Below are positions 10,342-21,319 of a stretch of DNA of 64,000 nucleotides, piece by piece. Numbering within the stretch: the first letter of the stretch is position 1; each line of letters starts with the position of its first letter. The notes below the pieces were generated by a model, which was given only the letters and a program-made list of their open reading frames with translations, did no database searches and was not told where the DNA came from. The position numbers and the translations under genes are program-made. Source of the stretch: Cephalotus follicularis (taxonomy: Eukaryota > Streptophyta > Magnoliopsida > Oxalidales > Cephalotaceae); assembly GCA_001972305.1 (NCBI GenBank), contig BDDD01000984.1, positions 221,800 through 285,799 of the forward strand. The letters are read 5' to 3'.

Positions 10342-10868
10342 TTTAGACGTGTTATGGCGCAAAGATGCCTGTCAGTTGGAATGAAATGGCAGAGTTGAAA
10401 TGATGGAACATAGGCATGTGTCCATAGACGTGTTGGCCATGCAAAAGAGGCCTTACCAGCGATTGATAGTGCCAGACCAAGGAGTCTTGCATGCCTCTTT
10501 CACCTGCAACCTGCAAGACTTTGAGAAAGAAACAAAAAGAAAGGGAGAGATGCATGTGAGAGAGAGAAGAGAAAAGAGGGAAAAATGTTATACAAATTGC
10601 TATTTTCCTCTTTAGAGGTATTGCTACTGTTTTGTTCTCCAAGAGAACCACTATTGAAATGTTACTGTTCCTCCAAATATGAGATGCACAGTTATTGAAT
10701 TGTTACATGTTTCTAAAAGAAAACAGCTACTATATTGCATATATATATGTAAAATTGTTATCGAATTGATTGTCTATGCTTAATGTTGTTAGTCGAGTGA
10801 TGGCAGAGGTCACTGGCTATGGTGGTGGTCCTAGGAGCCAGGAGTTGGCTAGAGTTCCACCCAAACTT

Positions 10869-10961
10869 ATCTGCCTTGCAGATCTTATGTGTTAAACTAC
10901 CCGCTAACGCCGGCCGTAAATGGTACCTGATCTATCATCTTCGGAGTGTACGGTGATAGAT
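10869..10961 (+). other. Conserved hairpin run in 5' LTR-A
   Basis: ATCTGC-CTT-GCAGAT (10869-10883) is a perfect 6-bp stem. ATCTATCATC...GGTGATAGAT (10930-10961) is a 10-bp stem with one G-T pair and a 12-base loop, TTCGGAGTGTAC. The middle hairpin, seen well at 16124-16145, is partly decayed here. The same order occurs in three other LTR-A copies. Confidence 0.7.
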
Positions 10962-11366
10962 AGGTGGTGCACAGTTTGTGCTAGGAGGTAGTGACATGTG
11001 ACACCCAAACCACAATATGAATTTATTGTACCCTTGTGCGGTATTCTTGCATTGTACTGTCTATGGCCACTTGGCATGATTGCGTATATATTGGAATATA
11101 TATATATGTCATTTCATATGCATATTTACATTTGTAGATTCAATTACATGCTTAACCTTCCTACTTAGCAAGTGAGGACAACGGCTAACCCCTACAATTT
11201 TAGATTAAGCGAATATGTACGGGAAGTGTTGCTGAAACTTGGAGAGCTTCCATTATGCTTAAGGTTGTTATGTTTTTATGATGTACTGTATTTGTAATGA
11301 ACGGTTCACACTCCGTGTTGTTGTTTTACTTTCCTTGTGTAAAAGGATTATGGTCGGATTGTACAT

Positions 11367-11388
11367 GCACGTAGTATGGGCTGCGTGC
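11367..11388 (+). other. Stem-loop with TAGTATGGG loop
   Basis: GCACG pairs with CGTGC around the 12-base loop TAGTATGGGCTG. Related copies keep the loop but change both stem arms together: CATG/CATG at 8637-8656 and 42405-42424, CATCACG/CGTGATG at 49455-49480. It lies about 150 bp before the LTR end, in likely U5 sequence. Confidence 0.72.
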
Positions 11389-11532
11389 AGATGACTTTTA
11401 TTTTATAATCCAGATATGAATGCTTCCGCTTATTTTGTTGAATTATTGAATGAGAATACTGGATTATATTTATTTCTGATATCACCTTATATGCTTGTCT
11501 ATAATGGGATTGAAAGGCGGGGTGTGACAGCA

Positions 11533-11544
11533 TGGTATCAGAGC
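11533..11544 (+). other. Primer-binding site (initiator Met tRNA)
   Basis: TGGTATCAGAGC lies 3 bp after the 5' LTR end. It is the standard complement of the 3' end of plant initiator methionine tRNA, used by many plant LTR elements to start minus-strand DNA synthesis. Confidence 0.93.
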
Positions 11545-11632
11545 ATATTCCATATATGCTACCTGGGATAAGTTTCTCAGAAATTAAGTGAATTGTTTCC
11601 TAATGATTATGTCATTCCATATAGGAAACCGA

Positions 11633-12370
11633 ATGGACCTACAAAGAGGTAGAAGAGGAAGGCGTAGAGCCGATGAAGGAATCAATGCACCGCCAATGCA
11701 CAAACATGATCCGCCAGCGAATGAAGGAGTGGATACTCCTCCAGTGCAAGAAGAGAGGAGTAACTTTGACCGCATGGTTGACCTCTTCCAACTGCAGATT
11801 CAAGCCAATGCGGCGAATATGGAAAGGATAATCGATTTTATCCGACTACGGATGACTGCTAGTGCAGCTCACATGGAGGAAATACATCGATTGTACGTTC
11901 AAGTACAACAAGTTAGACAACCCTCTGGATGGTCTAGGCGAGCTTCCAAACAGCCTCGAAAGACTGCTACTCAAGATACTTCTCGTTCAAGGACTCCCAT
12001 CCGAAGTGGTCACCTGAATTCTGTAGGGTGCAATTTTTGTGGTCTTCCAAATCATGAGGAAACTAAGTGCTGGAAGAAGGCAGGGAAATGCCTGAGATGT
12101 GGTTCATCGGATTACCGCGTGAAAGAGTGTCCCATTGTGAAAGCTCAACCGAGTAGTGATAGAGCTGGTGGAAGTGGCGCGGCTTCTCAACCGCGAGGAG
12201 ATATGGGAAAAAGAATCATGGAAGGTAAGGTTATACTTATCCAAAAAGTTATAACTGATATGAAGTATATACATGCTGGTGTATTAGTTGACCTTAGGGT
12301 CACATACTCATTCGTTGCATCATGTTTTCTGTATGACTTGCATTGCATTACAGTTTGTTTACATATGTAA
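11633..12370 (+). pseudogene. Gag and protease remnant of the LTR-A element
   Basis: The likely start is ATG 11633, followed by a basic Arg-rich N-terminus. The capsid core is missing: the N-terminal coiled segment joins directly to the region before the zinc knuckles near 11930. The first knuckle is intact (C-x2-C-x4-H-x4-C, 12029-12070). The second has Tyr in place of the zinc-binding His (CLRCGSSDYRVKEC). The protease start reads VDLR where an Asp-x-Gly active site is expected, and a stop follows at 12368. Between here and RT, more protease is deleted. Neither capsid nor protease can be functional. Confidence 0.85.
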
Positions 12371-12464
12371 TTGGAGGTGAATACTCCAACTAGCGATATC
12401 TTGCTGACCAATGAGATAATAGATAATAGTGCGATCACGATAGTGAGAGTTCAGCATTGCACTA

Positions 12465-15213
12465 TTGTCGAGGACTGCTGCTATATCAAAATCTCCATAC
12501 CGAATGGCTCCTGCTGAACTTAAGGAGTTGAAGACTCAATTGCAGGATTATCTTGATAGGGGCTTCATCAGACCGAGTGTATCACCATGGGGAGCACCGG
12601 TTCTGTTTGTAAAAAAGAAGGATGGATCGATGCGTCTATGCATCGATTACAGGCTGCTAAATCAGGTGACTATGAAGAACAAGTATCCCCTGCCACATAT
12701 TGAGGAATTGTTCGACCAATTGCAAGGTTCAACTGTATTCTCCAAGCTTGACCTGAGAACAGGTTACCATCAACTGAGGATCAGAGAAGGTGATGTGGAG
12801 AAGACCGCATTTCGAACCAGATATTGTTGTTTGGTTTGACAAATGCTCCTACAGCCTTCATGTGTCTGATGAACAAAGTGTTTCAACCTTATCTTGACCA
12901 GTTTGTCGTTATATTCCTGGATGACATCTTGATTTATTCAAAGAGCATTGAGGAACACATGCAGACACTACGGAAGGAATAGCTATACGCCAAATTCAGC
13001 AAGTGCGAATTTTGGTTGGATCATGTGACTTTCCTAGGTCACATTGTGTCGAGTGAGGGATTGTCGGTGGATCCTTCGAAGATAGAGAGTATTGTTGATT
13101 GGCCCTAACCGAGAAACGTTACTGAGGTTCGTAGTTTCTTGGGATTAGCTGGCTACTACCGAAGGTTCATCAAAGGTTTTTCGAAGCTTGCTGCACCTTT
13201 GACATAGTTGACTCAGAAGAAGTCCAATTTTGTGTGGGATGATTCTTGTGAGGCAAGTTTCCAAGAGTTGAAGAGTCGGTTGATTTCGGCTCCAGTGCTG
13301 GCATTACCGGAAGGCAATGAGGTCTTTACTGTTTATACTGATGCTTCTGGAAAAGGACAGGGATGCGTTCTTATGCAACATGGTAGGGTGATTGCATACG
13401 CATCGAGGAAGTTAAAGTCGTACGAGGAAAATTATCCCGTACATGATCTTGAGTTGGTGGCCATAGTGTTTGCTTTGCAGAAATGGAGGCACTACCTCTA
13501 TGGTGCTCAGTTTGAGATCTTTACTGACCATAAAAGTTTGAAATATTTGTTTTCCTAGAAGGAACTCAACATGAGACAGAGGCATCGGGTGGAATTCTTT
13601 AATGACTACAACTGCAACATTCAAGACCACCCGGGGAAGGCGAATGTAGTGGCTGATGCGCTGAGTCGTAAGTCAATGATTGCTGGAGCAATGGTCTCAC
13701 AGTGGAAGCTATTGGAGGAATTTCAGAGATGGAATCCATTCATGGTTTCCCATGGAGTTATTGTGGCAAGTCTAAAAGCACAACCAGAACTTCTGGAACG
13801 TATTCTTACTGCTCAGTATAGTGATACTGAGTTATGGAGTATTCGCGAGAACCTAGACACCGATTCTGAGTTCTCCATTCACACTGATGGCATATTGAGT
13901 TTCTGAGGGAGGATATGTGTTCCGGGTGATGAGAGTATCAATAATGAGCTACTGCAACAAGCTCACAAGTCAAGGTACAGTGTTCACCCTGGAAGTTCCA
14001 AGATGTGGCATGACATGAAAAAGAACTACTGGTGGAGTGGTATGAAGAGAGAGATTGCTGAATATGTAGCGAGATGTTTGACCTGCCAGAGAGTGAAGGC
14101 TGAACATCAAAGACCTGCGGGACTACTACAATCGTTACCAGTAGTGGAGTGGAAATGGGAGCATGTGACCATGGACTTCGTGTCGAGATTTCCGAGGTCA
14201 CGGGATCAGCACGAAGCAGTGTGGGTTGTGGTGGACAGACTCACTAAGTCTGCTCATTTTCTTCCGATGAACATGAACTATTCCATCTAGAAGCTTGCTC
14301 GATTGTATATCCGGGAGATAGTGAAATTGCATGGAGTGCCGGTCAGTATTGTTTGTGACCGAGATGCTCGATTTACCTCGAGGTTCTGGAAAAAGTTCCA
14401 AGCAGCTATGGGAACAACATTGAACTTCAGCACTGCATTTCACCCACTGATTGACGGACAGTCCAAGCATACAATTCAGACTCTGAAGGATATGCTATGG
14501 GCTTGCATGATTGATTTTACTGGAAGTTGGGAGGATCATCTGGCACTGATTGAGTTCTCCTACAACAACAGTTTTCACACCAGCATTGGAATGGCTCCCT
14601 ATGAAGCTTTGTATGGGAGAAAGTGCAGATCACCTATCTATTGGGACGAGGTGGGTGAGAGACAAGTGCTGGGACCGGACTTCGTACAAAAGACTACTGA
14701 TAAAGTAGAGATAATCAAGAAGAGACTGCTAGCTGCACAAAGTCGGCAGAAAAGTTACGCCGATATCAGAAGGAGAAAACTAGAGTTCGAGAAGGGGGAT
14801 CATGTATTCCTGAAGATCTCACCTTCCAAGGGGATACGCCGTTTTTGCCTCAAGGGGAAGTTGGCTCCAAGGTATATTGGACCGTACGAGATACTGGAAA
14901 GAGTGGGGGATGTGGCATATCAGATCGCACTACCGCCTAGTTTGTCGGGCGTGCATAACGTATTTCATGTTTCAATGTTACGGAAATACGTACCGACCCA
15001 TCTCACATATTGAGCTACAACCCTGGATTCATTAGTCCTACATTCACATATGAAGAAAGGCTGACGAGGATCATGGATCGAATGGAAAAGGTGCTAAGGA
15101 AAAAGACTATTCCTATGGTAAAAGTACTGTGGCATTTTCACGGAGCAGAGGAAGCTACGTGGGAGCGGGAAGATGGAATGATGGAGACATTTCCCCACTT
15201 GTTCGGAATGTAA
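12465..15213 (+). pseudogene. Pol remnant (RT, RNase H, integrase, chromodomain) of the LTR-A element
   Basis: RT begins near 12480 (SPYRMAP), and its catalytic FLDD box is at 12914-12925. A short deletion near 12826 shifts the frame. From 12830 to about 15000 one frame carries the rest of RT, RNase H ([12 protein letters not shown]) and integrase (RCLTCQR, VCDRDARF). In-frame stops are at 12980, 13106, 13205, 13556, 13904 and 14288. A second shift near 15000 moves the chromodomain (MVKVLWHFHG...ATWE) into another frame, ending at 15213. Most stops sit where relatives have Gln or Arg codons, consistent with C-to-T decay. Confidence 0.93.
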
Positions 15214-15241
15214 AGGCTAAATTCGAGGACGAATTTTCTTT

Positions 15242-15254
15242 AAGGATGGGGGAA
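15242..15254 (+). other. Polypurine tract before 3' LTR-A
   Basis: AAGGATGGGGGAA lies directly before the LTR start, after the GAGGACGAATTT segment that follows pol. Confidence 0.8.
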
Positions 15255-15405
15255 TGTAATAACCGCAATTTCAGTTCATGTATTTCGTAACCAACGATGA
15301 ATAAAATGTATTTTTTGAGATGTTATGTTGGTTACCCTTTTGAATTGAGCGATGTTGGAATAAAATTAGTAGATGAGAAACTAATGAAATAAATCCTGGT
15401 GCCAA

Positions 15406-15569
15406 ACCGCCGACGCCTAACTTCTTACCGTCGACGTTTTGAGCCCTAACACGTGTACGAACGCACAGTTGAAGGCTGAGTTAAGGCGCCTAACTGTCGA
15501 CCTTTAAACGCCCAGCATCGACGCTTAAAGGCGTATAAGCGTCGACGACCACGAGATAACCGGCGACGC
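15406..15569 (+). repeat. GCGTCGACGC-type palindrome array in 3' LTR-A
   Basis: Cores lie at 15410, 15431, 15469, 15497, 15518, 15542 and 15563; the tight steps are 21, 21, 24 and 21 bp. The 5' LTR has the same array except for the first core, which falls in its deletion. Confidence 0.75.
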
Positions 15570-16096
15570 TTTAGACGTGTTCTGGTGCAAAGATACGTGT
15601 TAGTTGGAATGAAGTGGCAGAGTTGAAATGATGGAACATAGGCATGTGTCCATAGACGTGTTGGCCATGCAAAAGAGGCCTTACCAGCTGTTGATAGTGC
15701 CAGACCAAGGAGTCATGCATGCCTCTTTCACCTGCAACCTGCAAGACTTTGAGAAAGAAACAAAAAGAAAGGGAGAGATGCATGTGAGAGAGAGAAGAGA
15801 AAAGAGGGAAAAATGTTATACAAATTGCTATTTTCCTCTTTAGAGGTATTGCTACTGTTTTGTTCTCCAAGAGAACCACTATTGAAATGTTACTGTTCCT
15901 CCAAATGTGAGATGCACAGTTATTGAATTGTTACATGTGTCTAAAAGAAAACAGCTACTATATTGCATATATATATGTAAAACTGTTATCGAATTGATTG
16001 TCTATGCTTAATGCCATTAGTCGAGTGATGTCAGAGGTCACTAGCTACGGTGGTGGTCCTAGGTGCCAGGAGTTGGCTAGAGTTCCACCCAAACTT

Positions 16097-16189
16097 ATCT
16101 GCCTTGCAGATCTTATGTGTTAAACTGTCGGCTAACGCCGGCAGTAAATGTTACCTGATCTATCATCTTCGGAGTGTAGGGTGATAGAT
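16097..16189 (+). other. Three consecutive hairpins in 3' LTR-A
   Basis: ATCTGC-CTT-GCAGAT spans 16097-16111. ACTGTCGGC-TAAC-GCCGGCAGT spans 16124-16145, a 9-bp stem with one T-G pair. ATCTATCATC...GGTGATAGAT spans 16158-16189, a 10-bp stem. The copies at 41908-41997 and 51740-51831 keep the order; their middle hairpin has a different stem, ATTGCC/GGCAAT. Confidence 0.72.
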
Positions 16190-16772
16190 AGGTGGTGCAC
16201 AGTTTATGCTAGGAGGTAGCGACATGTGACACGCAAACCACACTATGAATTTATTGTACCCTTGTGCGGTATTCTTGCATTGTACTGTTTATGGCCACTT
16301 GGCATGATTGCGTATATATTGGAATATATATATATATATGTCATTTCATATTAACTGTCATGCATTTTTACATTTATAGATTCAATTACATGCTTAATCT
16401 TCCTACTTAGCCAAGTGAGGACAACGGCTAACCCCTACAATTTCAAATTAAGCGAAGACGTACGGGAAGTGTTGCTAAAACTTGGAGAGCTTCCATTCTG
16501 CTTAAGGTTGTTATGTTTTTATGATGTACTGTACTTGTAATGAACGGTTCACACTCCGTGTTGTTGTTTTACTTTCCTTGTGTAAAAGGATTATGGTCGG
16601 ATTGTACATGCATGTAGTATGGGCTGCGTGCAGATGACTTTTATTTTATAATCCATATATGAATGCTTCCGCTTATTTTGTTGAATTGTTGAATGAGAAT
16701 GCTGGATTATATTTATTTCTGATATCACCATGTATGCTTGTCTATAATGGGATTGAAAGGCGGGGTGTGACA

Positions 16773-17800
16773 AGTTCCAAGCCCAATTTAAGTACATATG
16801 AAATGCTTATAATGTTCTGAATCAAGTTTCTTACAAAATAACAAGGATCAAGTTCTAATATATAGCCACTTGGCAGATACAAATAAAAATATCCTAGATC
16901 CATTGCCGAATCGTAGATCCATTGCCGAATCATGGGTCCACCGCTTCTCTAGCTATAAGCCACATAGCCTCTCTTAGTCTCTGCAAAGAATTACAAATAT
17001 TAGTACCACCCCTGGTGTCTAACACCCAAGTAGAGCTAACATTGTAATCTAGGTTTAATTCAATCATAAAAGTACCCAAACTCAAGGCATCTCCAGCGGT
17101 GGATCTAAGGAACTCCTCACAATTCTTCTTCTAGTGGCCTTGTTTCCCACAATAAAACCAGGCCTTCTCCTCAGCAAGCTTCTTTATCCTCTTCCTGACA
17201 AAATCCCCTATAGGTCCTAGCGGCTTCTTCCTTTTCTTCACCTTCCTCCTTATAAGGGCCTTGCCCTTGGACTTGGATCGCGTGGATCCACTCCTCCTAG
17301 AGGGCGTCCTATAGGAAGAAGAAGGGAGAAGCATGACAATTGATTTGGACTTACCATGGTCCATGTCAACTTTCGCAGTTCGGAGCATCTCCACGAGCTC
17401 CGACAATGAGCATTCCACATTATTCATGTGGAAGTTTGTAATGAATTACCAATATGTCCGAGGGAAGGAATAGCGAGTGAGATCAATGTAGAAATCATTG
17501 TCCATGATCAAGTCTAATTAAGCCAGCTGCTCAATTAAGTCTATCATATTCAGCCCATGCTGATGGACTGAAGCATCCTCGGGCATCTTCATCCAGAAGA
17601 GCCGACGAGATAAATTAAACATGGCAGTCCTAGACTGGGCCCATACAACTCCTTTAAACAAAGAAGTATGTCACCTAAGGTCTCAAGGTGCTCATGTTTC
17701 CTTTGGAATTTTGTTACCATGCCAGCAGTCGTAAGACAATGAGCTTGCTCATCGTCATCATACCATTTGGCCACCTTGGCCTTATAAACCACAACACTTG
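16773..17800 (-). pseudogene. Ty1/copia gag and protease remnant
   Basis: On the minus strand, gag runs from about 17800 (WYDDDEQAHCLTTAG and LKELYGPS, UBN2-type gag) to the zinc knuckle CGKQGH at 17137. There TAG at 17131-17133 replaces an expected Trp codon, then KKNCEEF continues. The protease follows: WVLDTRGGTNICNSLQ, where an Asp-Thr-Gly active site is expected, so its Gly is changed to Arg. It continues with LPSGYILELDPCYFV and QNIISIS. The frame then meets the LTR-A insertion at 16772 and resumes at 10123. The middle of gag is frameshifted. Non-functional. Confidence 0.85.
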
Positions 17801-20220
17801 GTCTTTAGTGTATATGGTTCCTCCCACTATTCTAATCGTATCCCACACCTCTATGTGGAATTCGGGAGGATCAGACCTCCTAGTGGGGATCAGAATCTAT
17901 CTCAGAATACAATGATCTTAGCTGTAACCATACGAACCATAATATCAAGATAGGTAGACACACACGTCAGTTTACATTCCGGGTCCAACCCTCGCAATGT
18001 TAGATCCGGTCATACATTCGGCCCCCGACTCAATATGGTCCCAGCTATAGTTGTGCAAACCATAAGAACCAGTATAAGTGTGGGCCTAGAATCCTCAAAG
18101 AAATTAACTCGTTTTGAAACACCCACACGGGACCATGTCTTGATGCCAAAACATAGTCATTTCCTTGTAGCGCCTTGCACTACAATTGAATAGTAATGGT
18201 CATACGGTCCCTAGCTGTAGCTAGCCGTCCACAATATATCTATGCCATTCAACAAGAATCATGGAAAGCCAACGATGGGACACCCTTGTGCCCCACTGCA
18301 AATGGACTTATTATTTCAATTTTGGAGGAATTTGAGGTCTCACCAATTTAGAAATTACCAAGTCATTATATTAATCCAATTTTATCTTCCAATCCAATTG
18401 AAAATAGCTGAGCATGCTTGACATGTTTGGAAACATCCATCTCATGCATCCTATGTCCAACATAAAAGAAAAATGGTTGGGCTTGGGACTAAAACTATAA
18501 ATGATCACGGAAGCCAACGTGATCACTTGGTCTCCTAGGTGAACTATTTAAAACTACTTTATTTCAAATTGCACCATGCATACATGGCTTTCACTTGGTC
18601 TTGCAATCTCCTTGATCCTCCTTTTCAAGATCCTTTGGCACTTCTTCTTTAATTATATCCAATATATTAAAAAAGAAAAGAATATAAATGGAGGGAGAAG
18701 AGAATTATATCATAGAGAGAATTAAAAGAGGATAAGGAATTATGGTGTACGCAGGCAACCTTATTACAGATCAAATAAATTCCATATGAATAAAGCAATT
18801 TAAATCCATCCACAAAAGAAATCAAAATCAAGGTCAAGTACCAAGCCTACTATTCATGCATAAGATTTTCAAACTAAACATATATAATATATAAATTTGA
18901 ATAAATACAAAAAAAAATTAATATTCGATGGCTTGTCAATTTAATTGGTAGCCAAAAATTAATTCTAGCTCCCACTAGATTTTTTAAAATTCAATATCCC
19001 AAATTATAGTTCAAAACTATTTAATTTTATGGTCAAACCATTTAAATTTAAATTCAAGAAATAATACAATATAAATATTAGTTAATAAACTAATATTATT
19101 ATTCTCTAAGAATTAATTACATTATATAAGTAAACTAAATGCATGAGTGTAATAAATTTTTGCCTAAACAATATAGTATGTGCCTGTTTAGTCCATGCAG
19201 TAATTCTGCCAGTAATTGCACGAAAATTGCGTAGAAAACACTGTAGGAAGCTTGCAGGAATTGTGAAGGAAACTGTCAGCAATAGTGTAGAAACTGCCAT
19301 AAACTGTGGAAAAAACTTTACACTAAGACAGCAGTAAGCTGTACAATTGCATTGCATGATAACTGCCAGTAGGACTGTACTAAATATTGCAGAAAAATTG
19401 TACAAAATTTCTTCACATACGTAGTTTTTACCGTCTACTAGATTATTTAAAATATAGTATCCCTAATTATAGTTGCAAACTATTTAATTTTATGATCCAA
19501 CCATTTAAATTTAAATTCAAGGAATAATGCAATATAAATATCTGTTAATAAACTAATATTATTATTCTCTAAGAATTAATTGCATTATATAAGTGAACTA
19601 ATTGCATAAGTGTAATAAATTTCTGCCTAAACAGCCTAGTATGTGCCTATTCAGTCCATGCAGTAATTCTGCCAGTAACTGCGCAAAAATTGTGCAGAAA
19701 AGGTTGCAGGAAGCTTGCAGGAATTGTGCAGGAAACTGTCAGTAATAGTGCAGAAACTGCAAGTAACTGTGCAGAAAACTCTGCGCTAAGACTGCAGTAA
19801 GCTGTACAATTGCATTGCGTGATAACTGCCAGTAGGACTATACTAAATAGTGCAGCAAAACTGGACAGAAATTTCTGCACATACTTAGTTTTTACTAAAA
19901 AAATTCCTAACACTTAAACCTAGTTTATTAACTTCCTAAGACACTATTTATGATCTTAAACCGTACAAAGGACTGTTTGAATTCCCCGTACACCATAAAC
20001 AGCCTAAGTACATATCTTTGGATCAATAAACAATCCACTTGGTTGTCAAATGCACTAGTTCACTTAAATAGTCCAACTAATTAAATTTTTATACACAATC
20101 CAATTGCTCCCATTATAAGAATTCACTTAGGGTTTGAAGCTTAAACTTTCAGCCACATTAAAAATCACCAAGCAAGCCACCAAACATTAAAATTAAGGTC
20201 CAAATGGTGTTAATTAGGAG
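17801..20220 (-). other. Long leader between copia PBS and gag, with internal duplication
   Basis: About 2.4 kb separates the primer-binding site from gag on the minus strand. I see no coding signal here. The part at 17820-17900 matches the leader of the plus-strand copia at 35440-35540, where TCCCACACCTC is shared. The sequence at 18960-19900 is AT-rich and contains a tandem duplication (separate entry). A similar leader follows the PBS of the second copia element, so this is probably part of the element rather than host DNA. Confidence 0.6.
18973..19898 (-). repeat. 463-bp tandem duplication in the copia leader
   Basis: Two copies lie head to tail, offset by 463 bp: for example GTGTAATAAATTT at 19148 and 19611, and CCATGCAGTAATTCTGCCAG at 19193 and 19656. 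Both include a stretch dense in TGCAG and CTGCAC. The second copy keeps more intact TGCAG units than the first. One copy of this unit, in opposite orientation and more diverged, occurs at 34640-35180. Confidence 0.88.
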
Positions 20221-20232
20221 GCTCCGATACCA
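20221..20232 (-). other. Copia primer-binding site
   Basis: The minus strand reads TGGTATCGGAGC, one base from the initiator Met tRNA complement. It lies just inside the putative LTR end near 20241 and sets the orientation of this copia copy. Confidence 0.8.
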
Positions 20233-20240
20233 CTTTTGAA

Positions 20241-21240
20241 TGAAAAATATAGGGTTATGGTCATTTTACGCCATAGGTTTAATATACGTCGAACTTTGAT
20301 TTTTCAATCAAAGTTCTTCCATGCAAAGGTACAACCTGTTAAATCTATGTCCATAAATGTCCATATAAGTCCAAGGATCACTAATTAACCTCCAGTTGAA
20401 CAACTAAACTATCAAGAATGCCACAAAACTCACGGGTGGAAGCTAGGGTTACATAAACCCTAGCTACGGGTACAGGAAATAACAAGCCTAGGATTTACTT
20501 AGCAAACCCTAGTAAACTCGTGGCCATAAAGGAATCAAACAACAAGGGTTTGGTTAGGGTTTCAACTAGAAACCTAAGGGTTCGACTAGGGTTTCCACCA
20601 TGAAACCCTAGTGATACTCGAAACCCCATAGACAGAAAACGAGAAGGAGTTTAGATTTTCATTACCAAAAGTGATGGCTCATCCCTTCAAGAAGTTCCCT
20701 CTACACTTTAAGGTACTTGCTCCTCCTCTAAGCTCCGATCCTTGAGCTCCAAAGTACCATCAACCCGTGACAAAATAGGGATTCACTAAAGGGTCAAAAC
20801 TTTAGGGTAACACACACACTAAAAATGGAACTTACAATCTCATACCATGTAAAGTATTCCAAGGACAAAATGAGATCCTAGGAACCTAGTTGTATGGAGA
20901 GTTCCAAAAGCTAATTTAATGACAAAAATAGATAAATTTACAATACAATGCGTATAGTAATTCCACCTAGAGTGATCATAAGAAAGAGTGAGAAGAGAAG
21001 TGTGTATTTTTAACTTTCTTTTTAAAGCTCTAAGCTTTTCAACAATGGCTACTAATGGTGCCTATAAGAAAGGTAGAAGATGAGAGTGCTAGAGAGAGTC
21101 TCAGCGTATGATCCAAAAAGATGAGAGGGTGTGTAATGTCACTAATGAGACTCTTAGTCTCTCTATTATCTCTCAAAAGGATGGCCATAAAGAGAGAAGA
21201 ATAATCAAAGCCATACCTTAAGCCATAGTTGTAAGCCCCA
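20241..21240 (-). mobile_element. Putative 5' LTR of the minus-strand copia element
   Basis: The segment lies immediately outside the PBS. It contains ATGGTCATTTTACGCCATAGG (part shown) and ACTTTGATTTTTCAATCAAAG, a hairpin-forming repeat, near 20292. Similar sequence lies at 25940-26000, which supports a repeated LTR. The outer boundary near 21240 is a guess; no matching 3' LTR is seen. Confidence 0.5.
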
Positions 21241-21319
21241 TGTTGTAAGTGTATATATTGGATTGTAATTGATTGTGTATAATGCAGTATTGCACCATAT
21301 TGTATTCATGGATGGATTT
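21241..21319. other. Short remnant flanking the solo LTR
   Basis: An AT-rich piece with ATGCAGTATTGCACCATATTG resembles LTR-B sequence near 8318 (part shown). It continues after the solo LTR at 24210 when one copy of GATTT is removed. So the solo LTR inserted into an older LTR-like sequence. Confidence 0.5.

Larger units (their letters stand above)
10124..11529 (+). mobile_element. 5' LTR of the 10124-16772 element (LTR-A)
   Basis: It begins TGTAATAACCGC and ends GGTGTGACA, 1406 bp. Compared with the 3' LTR it lacks a block of about 100 bp after GAGATG near 10191, and a short segment near 11120. It carries a palindrome array (10199-10341), TATA-like sequence near 10738, three hairpins (10869-10961), the block AAGTGAGGACAACGGCTAAC near 11169 and a stem-loop at 11367-11388. 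Confidence 0.95.
10124..16772 (+). mobile_element. Complete but defective Ty3/gypsy LTR-A element
   Basis: It has two LTRs (10124-11529 and 15255-16772), a primer-binding site, gag and pol remains and a polypurine tract, all in plus orientation. The flanks are AGTTA on the left and AGTTC on the right, a 5-bp target duplication with one mismatch. It sits inside a minus-strand copia element. At 6.65 kb it is short for this group because the capsid core of gag and the protease-RT joint are deleted. Stops and a frameshift show it cannot move without help. Confidence 0.95.
15255..16772 (+). mobile_element. 3' LTR of the 10124-16772 element (LTR-A)
   Basis: It begins TGTAATAACCGC and ends GGTGTGACA, 1518 bp. 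It matches the 5' LTR closely by eye but keeps the block near 15320-15425 that the 5' copy lacks. It has a GCGTCGACGC-type array (cores at 15410, 15431, 15469, 15497, 15518, 15542 and 15563), hairpins at 16097-16189 and a stem-loop at 16610-16631 with one G-T pair. Confidence 0.95.

Noticed and set aside
11533-11544. Possible tRNA gene fragment
   Set aside because: The tRNA-like bases are limited to the 12-base primer-binding site; no tRNA body follows.
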